From positions 1-54,141 of the forward strand of contig NZ_JANFCZ010000028.1 in NCBI RefSeq assembly GCF_024391045.1: a DNA stretch of 54,141 nucleotides. The letters run 5' to 3'. The notes beneath the pieces are model-generated. The model was given only the letters and a program-made list of their open reading frames with translations, ran no database searches and was not told the DNA's origin. A program made the translations under genes and the position numbers. This DNA is from Pseudarthrobacter sulfonivorans (lineage in GTDB: Bacteria > Actinomycetota > Actinomycetes > Actinomycetales > Micrococcaceae). Below, piece after piece: positions 31,499-37,536 of the stretch (within the stretch, counting starts at the first letter, position 1; each line of letters begins with the position of its first letter).

Positions 31499-32836
31499 AT
31501 GAATCACACACTTCCCGCTGCAGTGCCGCAACGGCCTTCGCCGGGGGCTTCCGGCCCGCTTACCGCCGACGGTCCCGGTACGAGGTTCTCCAAAGCTTCG
31601 GCCGCTGCCGTCCTCGTCTGCTGGCTCCTGGTGGTCTTCGATGGGTATGACCTCATCGTCTACGGCACCGTCCAGTCTTCCCTTATCTCCGAGACGGGCT
31701 GGGGCCTGACCAAGGCCACCGCCGGAACAATCGGATCCATGGCCTTCGTCGGCATGATGATCGGCGCGATCTTCGCCGGCCGCATGGCCGACTCGTGGGG
31801 TCGCCGCCGCACCATCCTCGGCTGCGCCGTGGTCTTCTCGGTCTTCACCGTGCTGTGCGCGTTCGCTCCGAGTGCAGCCATCTTCGGAGTCCTTCGGCTC
31901 CTGGCCGGCATCGGACTCGGCGGCCTGGTGCCGTCAGCGAACGCGCTCGTTGCAGAACTTGTACCGGCCAAATGGCGGTCCACGATAGCCACCCTGATGA
32001 TGTCCGGTGTCCCGATCGGCGGATCCATCGCCGCCCTCGTCGGGATCCAGCTGATCCCCGCCTTTGGGTGGGAATCGATGTTCCTGGTGGCCATCCTCGC
32101 CCTCGTGGTCGTCGTACCGCTGGGTCTGAAGTACCTTCCGGAGACCCTGGCTCCGGCCACTGCCGCGGAAAAGGCAGCCCGCAAGGCCGCCGGCAAGGAC
32201 AAGGCCACCCAGCGGCCCGCCGGCTTCTCCTCCCTGCTCCGTGCCCCCTACCTGGGCATCAGCATGCTGTTCGCCGTGGCAACGATTGCCACCCTGTTTG
32301 CGTGGTACGGTTTGGGCACCTGGCTGCCAAACCTGATGCAGCTTGCCGGCTACAACCTGGGTTCCGCATTGACGTTTGCCCTGGCGCTGAACCTGGGTGC
32401 GGTGGCCGGTTCGGTGATCACGGCCTGGGCCGGAACGCGGTTCGGTCCGGTACCCACCGCCATCGCCGCAGCCGGAGTCGCCGCCCTCGCGCTCCTGGTC
32501 CTGGTCACGGGGCCGCCGGTCACGGTCGTGTACCTCATGCTGGTCCTGGCCGGCGTCGGCACCCACGGCACACAGTGCCTCATCATCGCCGCGGTGGCCA
32601 GCCACTATCCCGGACACCTCCGCGGAACAGCGCTCGGCTGGGCACTCGGTACCGGCCGCATCGGTGCCGTTGCCGCTCCCCAGATCGGCGGCCTCCTGCT
32701 GGCCGCCGGGCTGGGCGTCAATTCCAACTTCCTGGCCTTCGCCGGTGCAGCCGCCATCGCCGCGGTCCTGCTGGCCGCCGTCGGCATCAATCTCAAGTCA
32801 AAACTCGCAACATCTCAAGGAGTAAACAATGTCTGA
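31499..32836 (+). CDS. genK: MFS aromatic acid transporter (AAHS type), 3-hydroxybenzoate/gentisate uptake
   Basis: A 445-residue, twelve-segment inner-membrane proton symporter of the aromatic acid:H+ family. Hallmarks are VVFDGYDLIVYG in the first helix, FAGRMADSWGRRRTILG in loop 2-3 and a hydrophilic centre (TAAEKAARKAAGKDKATQ). Synteny with GenK of Corynebacterium points to 3-hydroxybenzoate and gentisate as substrates. The ATG at 31499 follows GACAGT by six bases (leaderless). Its stop overlaps the start of genH by eight bases, suggesting coupled translation. Confidence 0.9.
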   Translation: MNHTLPAAVPQRPSPGASGPLTADGPGTRFSKASAAAVLVCWLLVVFDGYDLIVYGTVQSSLISETGWGLTKATAGTIGSMAFVGMMIGAIFAGRMADSWGRRRTILGCAVVFSVFTVLCAFAPSAAIFGVLRLLAGIGLGGLVPSANALVAELVPAKWRSTIATLMMSGVPIGGSIAALVGIQLIPAFGWESMFLVAILALVVVVPLGLKYLPETLAPATAAEKAARKAAGKDKATQRPAGFSSLLRAPYLGISMLFAVATIATLFAWYGLGTWLPNLMQLAGYNLGSALTFALALNLGAVAGSVITAWAGTRFGPVPTAIAAAGVAALALLVLVTGPPVTVVYLMLVLAGVGTHGTQCLIIAAVASHYPGHLRGTALGWALGTGRIGAVAAPQIGGLLLAAGLGVNSNFLAFAGAAAIAAVLLAAVGINLKSKLATSQGVNNV

Positions 32837-34079
32837 GCACGCCACATCCACTGATGTCCTCGTCATCGGAGGAGGAATGGCCGGGCTGGCCGGAGCACTC
32901 GCACTGCGTGAAAACGGCGCCGAAGTGACCCTTGTGGAGCGGGCTCCTGAATTCGGTGAGGTGGGTGCAGGCCTGCAGATGGCACCCAACGCGTCGCGCG
33001 TCCTGCAGCGCTGGGGACTCCTGGAAAAGGCCCTTGAGATCGGTGTCCAGCCCAAGCACCTCGTGTTCCGCGATGCAGTCACCGGTGAGGAACTCACCCG
33101 CCAGACCCTCGGCGGAGAGTTCGCCGAACGCTACGGAGCACCGTACGTTGTGATCCACCGCAGCGACCTGCACCGTGTCCTGCTTGAAGGCTGCGAGGCT
33201 GCCGGCGTCAAGCTCGTGAACGACGTCATGGTCGAAAGCGTTGAAACCGTCAACGGCCGCGGCGTGGCGCACACCGCCGCCGGCGTTGACTACGAAGCTG
33301 ACGTGGTGATTGGCGCCGACGGACTCAAATCCACGCTGCGTCCCCTCGTCGCCAGCGACGAGCCGGTTCCCTCGGCCTACGTCGCCTACCGCGGCACCGT
33401 GCCGATCACCGAAAACACCCCCAAGGCCGACCTTGAAGACGTCATCGTCTACCTCGGACCGAACTGCCACCTGGTGCAGTACCCGCTGCGCAAGGGTGAG
33501 CTGCTGAACACCGTGGCGGTCTTCAAGTCGGCATCCTTCGAACGCGGTGAAGAGCAGTACGGCGGAGTGGATGAGCTTGAAGCAGCCTACAAGGACTGTG
33601 TTCCGGCCGTGCAGGAAGCACTCAAGAACCTGGCCACGGGCATCCGCTGGCCCATGTACGACCGCGACCCCATCGAGAACTGGGTAGCCGGCCGCATGGT
33701 CCTGATGGGCGATGCCGCACACCCGATGCTGCAGTACCTGGCCCAGGGTGCCTGCCAGGCCCTCGAAGACGCTGCCGTGCTGCAGGACGCCACCACCGGA
33801 ACGGTCTTCACCGCCGACGGCGTCAACCCCGAAGCCTGGGACGCTGCCATCAAGGAGTTCAACGGCATCCGCGCCGGCCGCACCGCCCGCGTCCAGCGGA
33901 CTGCCCGTGTCTGGGGCGAGTCCTGGCACGTATCCGGCCTGGCCCGGACTCTCCGCAACCTGCTGTTCAAGAGCCGCAAGGACGGGGACTTCCAGTACAA
34001 CGACTGGCTGTACGGCCAGGACCAGCCCGGCACCCCGGAGCGCCGCGAGGCTGCCCAGCCGGAGAAGGTTTCTGCCTGA
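32829..34079 (+). CDS. genH: 3-hydroxybenzoate 6-hydroxylase (FAD monooxygenase)
   Basis: Hydroxylates 3-hydroxybenzoate to gentisate with NADH, O2 and FAD. The 416 residues carry the Rossmann motif GGGMAGLAGALAL (about 14-26), the DG motif VVIGADGLKSTLR and the FAD ribityl motif GDAAHPMLQYLAQGACQALEDA (294-315), which matches salicylate and 3-hydroxybenzoate hydroxylases. AAGGAG lies before the ATG at 32829, which overlaps the genK stop. A salicylate 1- or 5-hydroxylase is the alternative, but the gentisate genes beside it favour this call. A long hairpin terminator follows. Confidence 0.92.
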   Translation: MSEHATSTDVLVIGGGMAGLAGALALRENGAEVTLVERAPEFGEVGAGLQMAPNASRVLQRWGLLEKALEIGVQPKHLVFRDAVTGEELTRQTLGGEFAERYGAPYVVIHRSDLHRVLLEGCEAAGVKLVNDVMVESVETVNGRGVAHTAAGVDYEADVVIGADGLKSTLRPLVASDEPVPSAYVAYRGTVPITENTPKADLEDVIVYLGPNCHLVQYPLRKGELLNTVAVFKSASFERGEEQYGGVDELEAAYKDCVPAVQEALKNLATGIRWPMYDRDPIENWVAGRMVLMGDAAHPMLQYLAQGACQALEDAAVLQDATTGTVFTADGVNPEAWDAAIKEFNGIRAGRTARVQRTARVWGESWHVSGLARTLRNLLFKSRKDGDFQYNDWLYGQDQPGTPERREAAQPEKVSA

Positions 34080-34111
34080 ACTGAATTGAACTGAACTGGG
34101 CTGAACTGGGC
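34077..34111 (+). repeat. Short TGAACTGaac direct repeats after genH
   Basis: TGAACTGAAT, TGAACTGAAC and TGAACTGGGC recur from 34077 to 34111, the first overlapping the stop codon of genH. The repeats supply TGA stops in more than one frame. Nothing else is seen in them. Confidence 0.6.
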
Positions 34112-34151
34112 AGAGCTCCGTTCCAGCCGGCCCGGAAGGTCAGGAGTCCTT

Positions 34152-34206
34152 GAGTAGGGGCTGCACGCAATGCAACCATTGATGCGTGCAGCCCCTACTC
34201 GTTTTA
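34152..34206 (+). terminator. Strong rho-independent terminator after genK-genH
   Basis: An 18-bp perfect stem (34152-34169 with 34183-34200, starting GAGTAGGGGCTG) encloses a 13-base loop and is followed by GTTTTAAG. It ends the genK-genH transcript. Confidence 0.92.
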
Positions 34207-34283
34207 AGGGCCGGTCACGTGTCCGGCTGCCGGAGCGGCCTGGCCGGCCTGGCCGGCCGGGGGCTCCGTGACGGGGAGGCCCC

Positions 34284-34790
34284 GTGCTGAATGTCACCTT
34301 GTATTTGGACGTCGACGGCGTGGTGTGTCCGTTTGGGGCAACCGGCACCACGCCGTGGGGTTCCGCCTGGAGCCTCGCGAACGCCGGCATGCTCGAAGTC
34401 GCCTACGCAGGGGAGCTGGTTGCCGGATTGAACGGCCTTGCCCGGCTCCCCGGCCTGCGCTGCGTCTGGCTGACCAGCTGGGAGGACATGGCTCCCCGGT
34501 ACCTCTGCCCGGCCGTCGGACTCGACGGCCGCCAATGGCCCTGGCTGACCGCTGAGTCCGGCACGGGGGAGGGGTGGTGGAAACTTGCCGCCCTTCAGGA
34601 GGATGTTGCCACTACCGCCCCGGCCGGGATCGTGTGGATTGACGACCAGCTCCGCTATGAACCGGATGCGCAGGCGTGGGCGGCCATCCTCGGGGCACGG
34701 ATCCTTGCCGTCTCACCCGATCCGCGCCGCGGAATTTCGCCCGCCGAGCTCGCCGCCGTGAGTGCCTTCGTCGCCGCGCCTGTGTTTTGA
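34284..34790 (+). CDS. HAD-domain protein of the RNA-repair ('Swiss Army Knife') type
   Basis: A 168-residue HAD-like protein. Motif I is LDVDGVVCPFG, the second motif is VWLTSWEDMAP, a lysine lies in WWKLAAL, and the acid pair is VWIDDQL. This WLTSW/WIDDQ pattern matches the HAD domain named from multi-domain RNA repair proteins, here stand-alone. It could be an end-processing phosphatase, but no RNA ligase or kinase gene is adjacent. The GTG at 34284 has GGGGAGG four bases ahead. Function is inferred from family only. Confidence 0.8.
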   Translation: MLNVTLYLDVDGVVCPFGATGTTPWGSAWSLANAGMLEVAYAGELVAGLNGLARLPGLRCVWLTSWEDMAPRYLCPAVGLDGRQWPWLTAESGTGEGWWKLAALQEDVATTAPAGIVWIDDQLRYEPDAQAWAAILGARILAVSPDPRRGISPAELAAVSAFVAAPVF

Positions 34791-34861
34791 CGTCATGCCG
34801 CAGGCGCGTACGATCGGTAAGGTTTCATACCGGTCCTGTCCCACACCGCAAGTCACTCCGC

Positions 34862-34884
34862 GTGAACTTCAGGTGAATTATGCT
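34862..34884 (+). promoter_or_regulatory. Candidate PHO box and -10 of the phosphate permease gene
   Basis: GTGAA occurs at 34862-34866 and 34873-34877, eleven bases apart. Read on - these are TTCAC-type units, as in the 11-base direct repeats of actinobacterial PhoP boxes. TATGCT (34879-34884) follows directly as a -10, so the repeats sit at the -35 position. The start codon is about 60 bases further on. Confidence 0.5.
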
Positions 34885-34945
34885 ATGCAGGGCAGGCGGG
34901 GGTTTAAGGAACTGCTGACCGTCGACTCTGCAGATTGGGCAACAG

Positions 34946-36229
34946 GTGGATATCACCTTTATGGTGGCGCTGGTCATCGGACTGGCACTATTTTTCGACT
35001 TCACTAACGGTTTCCATGACACCGCCAACGCGATGGCCACGCCCATCGCCACCGGCGCCATTAAACCGAAAACGGCTGTGACCTTGGCCGCAATCCTGAA
35101 CCTGGTGGGTGCATTCCTTTCCACGGAAGTTGCCAAGACGGTTTCCGGCGGCATTATCCGCGAAGGCTCAGACGGGGTCCTGATCACCCCGGACATCATC
35201 TTTGCCGGCCTGATGGGTGCCATCCTCTGGAACATGATCACCTGGCTCAAAGGCCTGCCCTCGAGTTCCTCCCATGCGCTGTTCGGCGGCCTGATCGGTG
35301 CAGCCATTGCGGGGATCGGCTTCAACTCCGTGAACCTGGAGACCCTGCTCCAAAAGGTCATTCTGCCGGCCGTCTTCGCCCCGGTGATTGCCGGGATCGT
35401 GGCCTACGTCTGCACCCGGCTCGCTTACGCGCTGACGGCCCGCCACGACCCCGAAACCGGAAGCAAGCTCACTCAGAAACGCGGCGGCTTCCGGACCGGG
35501 CAGATCTTCACCTCCAGCCTCGTCGCCCTGGCCCACGGCACCAACGACGCCCAGAAGACCATGGGCATCATCACCCTGGTGCTGATCGCCGCCGGAACCC
35601 AGGCACCGGGTACCGGTCCCCAGCTGTGGGTCATCGCCTCCTGTGCCCTTGCCATCGCCATCGGAACCTACTCCGGCGGCTGGCGTATCATCCGGACCAT
35701 GGGATCGGGCCTGACCGAGGTCAAACCCGCCCAGGGCTTCGCCGCCGAGACCAGCACGGCCTCGGCCATCCTGGCCTCGTCGCACCTCGGCTTCGCGCTC
35801 TCCACCACGCAGGTGGCCTCGGGCTCCGTCATCGGATCGGGGATGGGACGCAAGGGCACCACGGTCCGCTGGAACATGGTGGGCAAGATCGCCCTCGGCT
35901 GGCTGTTCACCCTGCCCGCGGCCGGCATTGTGGGCGCCCTGACGGCGCTGCTGGTCAAGACCGGCGTGGTGGGCGTCGTGATCGCCGCCGTCGCCGGCAC
36001 CGCCGCAGTGATGTTTATGTTCTTCTTCTCGCGCAAATCCCACGTGGGCCACCACAACGCCGTGGAAGTCGAGGAAGCAGGGCAGGCGGTCCGCTTCGCC
36101 AAGAAGAAGGCCCTCGCCCGGGCACGTGCCCGGGCGAAAGCGAAGGCAGACACGGACACGCCAGTCACTGCCGGCAACACAGACGCCGGCGCCACCGACG
36201 CCAGCAACGTAAAGGACGGTCAGCGATGA
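34946..36229 (+). CDS. Low-affinity inorganic phosphate transporter (Pit family)
   Basis: A 427-residue membrane protein of the PiT family (metal-phosphate:H+ symport). The duplicated signatures are FDFTNGFHDTANAMATPIATGAIKP near the N-terminus and SLVALAHGTNDAQKTMGIITL in the second half; about ten hydrophobic segments are seen. The cytoplasmic C-terminal tail is Ala/Arg/Lys rich (KKKALARARARAKAKAD). The GTG at 34946 is used; the Shine-Dalgarno sequence is weak (ACAGG close to the start). Its stop overlaps the start of the small membrane protein by four bases. A PHO-box-like element lies upstream. Confidence 0.94.
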   Translation: MDITFMVALVIGLALFFDFTNGFHDTANAMATPIATGAIKPKTAVTLAAILNLVGAFLSTEVAKTVSGGIIREGSDGVLITPDIIFAGLMGAILWNMITWLKGLPSSSSHALFGGLIGAAIAGIGFNSVNLETLLQKVILPAVFAPVIAGIVAYVCTRLAYALTARHDPETGSKLTQKRGGFRTGQIFTSSLVALAHGTNDAQKTMGIITLVLIAAGTQAPGTGPQLWVIASCALAIAIGTYSGGWRIIRTMGSGLTEVKPAQGFAAETSTASAILASSHLGFALSTTQVASGSVIGSGMGRKGTTVRWNMVGKIALGWLFTLPAAGIVGALTALLVKTGVVGVVIAAVAGTAAVMFMFFFSRKSHVGHHNAVEVEEAGQAVRFAKKKALARARARAKAKADTDTPVTAGNTDAGATDASNVKDGQR

Positions 36230-36447
36230 AGTGGTTGGAACTCCTGACCGTGGCCGGTGCCACCCTGGTGGCGGCCGTGACCGTGGTGGTTCTCTATTCG
36301 TTGGGCGTCCGTTTGACGGCCATTGCCGGGGATGCCAGGCAGGCATCACCGCGCGCCAAACGGGCATTTGCCAACATTTGCTTTGGCCTGTGCGGCGCGG
36401 CAGTCCTGTTCGGCCTGTACCTGATCATCCCGTATTTCAGTAAGTAG
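36226..36447 (+). CDS. Small two-helix membrane protein coupled to the phosphate permease
   Basis: A 73-residue protein starting KWLELLTVAGATLVAAVTVV. Two hydrophobic helices (about 4-26 and 49-68) flank a basic loop (GDARQASPRAKRAFANIC), giving a hairpin topology. The ATG at 36226 overlaps the permease stop as ATGA, so translation is coupled and the protein may be a Pit accessory subunit. No named family was recognised. The overlap and the membrane pattern support a real gene. Confidence 0.8.
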   Translation: MKWLELLTVAGATLVAAVTVVVLYSLGVRLTAIAGDARQASPRAKRAFANICFGLCGAAVLFGLYLIIPYFSK

Positions 36448-36450
36448 GGC

Positions 36451-36479
36451 TTAGCGAGCCACCGCCCCGCGGCTACGCT
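36451..36479 (+). promoter_or_regulatory. Leaderless promoter of the third DHFR-like gene
   Basis: TTAGCG (36451-36456), a 17-base spacer and TACGCT (36474-36479), then six bases to the ATG at 36486. Confidence 0.6.
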
Positions 36480-36485
36480 GGGTCC

Positions 36486-37046
36486 ATGTCCAGGATCCAG
36501 TATTTCGTCGCCGCCTCCCTCGACGGCTTCATCGCCACAGCCAAGGATGACCTCGCGTGGCTGCTTGAGTTCGACGGTTTTGAGGGCGGCCAGGAAAGCT
36601 ACGAGTCGTTTATGGGCGACGTCGGCTGCATCGTCATGGGTGGCGACACGTTCGCCTGGCTGATGGAGCATGAACCCGGCAAGTGGCCTTATCCCGGCAC
36701 GCCCTGCTACGTCTTCACGCACCACGAGTACGCCGCACCGCACGGGGCGGACGTGACGTTCGTCCGCGGCCCGGTGCAGGAATTCATCCCGGACTTCACC
36801 TCCGACGCCGGCACAAAGAACATCTGGGTGGTGGGCGGCGGCAACCTCGCTGCGCAGTTCGCTGCCGCCGGGCGCCTCGACGAGATCATCCTGTCCGTCA
36901 TCCCGGTGGTGCTGGGCGACGGAAAGCGCCTGCTTCCTGTGGAAGGTCCGACGCCGGCGCTCGAGTTGACGGCATCGCGCACCATGGGGCGGGGGATCGT
37001 GGAGCTGCGCTACCGGTTCCCGTCCGCGGAGCAATCAGCCGGCTGA
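36486..37046 (+). CDS. Dihydrofolate reductase-family (RibD C-terminal fold) protein
   Basis: A 186-residue RibD_C/DHFR-like protein: IQYFVAASLDGFIATAKDDLAWL, CIVMGGDTFAWLM, then KNIWVVGGGNLAAQFAAAGRLDEI and SVIPVVLGDGKRLLP. This arrangement is typical of YyaP-like putative reductases; the substrate is unknown. The ATG at 36486 is leaderless by promoter geometry. Its last twelve bases form a palindrome shared with the stop of the convergent thioesterase, so both proteins end in EQSAG. Confidence 0.9.
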   Translation: MSRIQYFVAASLDGFIATAKDDLAWLLEFDGFEGGQESYESFMGDVGCIVMGGDTFAWLMEHEPGKWPYPGTPCYVFTHHEYAAPHGADVTFVRGPVQEFIPDFTSDAGTKNIWVVGGGNLAAQFAAAGRLDEIILSVIPVVLGDGKRLLPVEGPTPALELTASRTMGRGIVELRYRFPSAEQSAG

Positions 37047-37514
37047 CTGTTCTCCGGAGGGGTTGTCCCGCAGCATGTTGGTGATCCGGGCCGTCGAGAG
37101 GCGCCGGCCCTGATCGTCGGTCATGACAATTTCGTGCGTTGTCAGGGTCCGGCCCAGGTGGATGGCGGTGCAGGTTCCTGTAACAGTGCCCGCCGCAATG
37201 GCCCGGTGGTGGGTGGCACTGACTTCGATGCCCAGGGCATGCCGGCCGGCCCCTGCGTGCATTCCGGCAGCAAACGAACCCAGCGTTTCGGCGAGGACCA
37301 CGTGGGCGCCGCCGTGCAGGATCCCTGCCACCTGCGTATTGCCGTCCACCGGCATCGTCGCCACCGACCGTTCCGGGCTCATCTCCAGGAAGTGGATCCC
37401 CATCTTGACCACCAGGGCGCCGATGCCGAACGGGCCAAGCCACTCATGAAGGTGTTCCGGGATACCCGCTGTGACTAATTCCTCAGTGAAGGGGCCGGGC
37501 GTGAAATTGTCCAT
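37035..37514 (-). CDS. Hotdog-fold thioesterase (PaaI type)
   Basis: A 159-residue PaaI-family acyl-CoA thioesterase: GPFGIGALVVKMGIHFLEMSPERSVATMPVDGNTQV, then the catalytic-type segment AGILHGGAHVVLAETLGSFAAG and the end HLGRTLTTHEIVMTDDQGRRLSTARIT. The HGGxxxxLAE pattern is complete. The substrate is probably an aryl- or acyl-CoA; no phenylacetate genes are adjacent. Two tandem ATG codons at 37517 and 37514 are possible starts; 37514 gives a seven-base gap from CCTAGT. Its start is only 22 bases from that of polA, and its stop overlaps the reductase gene by 12 bases. Confidence 0.9.
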   Translation of the reverse strand: MDNFTPGPFTEELVTAGIPEHLHEWLGPFGIGALVVKMGIHFLEMSPERSVATMPVDGNTQVAGILHGGAHVVLAETLGSFAAGMHAGAGRHALGIEVSATHHRAIAAGTVTGTCTAIHLGRTLTTHEIVMTDDQGRRLSTARITNMLRDNPSGEQSAG

Positions 37515-37536
37515 CATGGGAACTAGGCTGGCACCT
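37515..37536. promoter_or_regulatory. Compact bidirectional promoter of polA and the thioesterase gene
   Basis: TAGGCT at 37524-37529 lies seven bases before the GTG of polA on +. On -, CCTAGT at 37522-37527 lies seven bases before the ATG at 37514. The two -10 boxes overlap on a CTAG core, so the two starts should compete for polymerase. Confidence 0.5.

Noticed and set aside
34077..34111. Direct repeats as a regulatory site
   Set aside because: They lie after a stop codon and before a terminator, with no promoter nearby; simple slippage is enough to explain them.
35168..36367. Long minus-strand frame opposite the phosphate permease
   Set aside because: It is Gly/Asp/His-rich without recognisable domains, as expected from antisense reading of membrane-protein codons.
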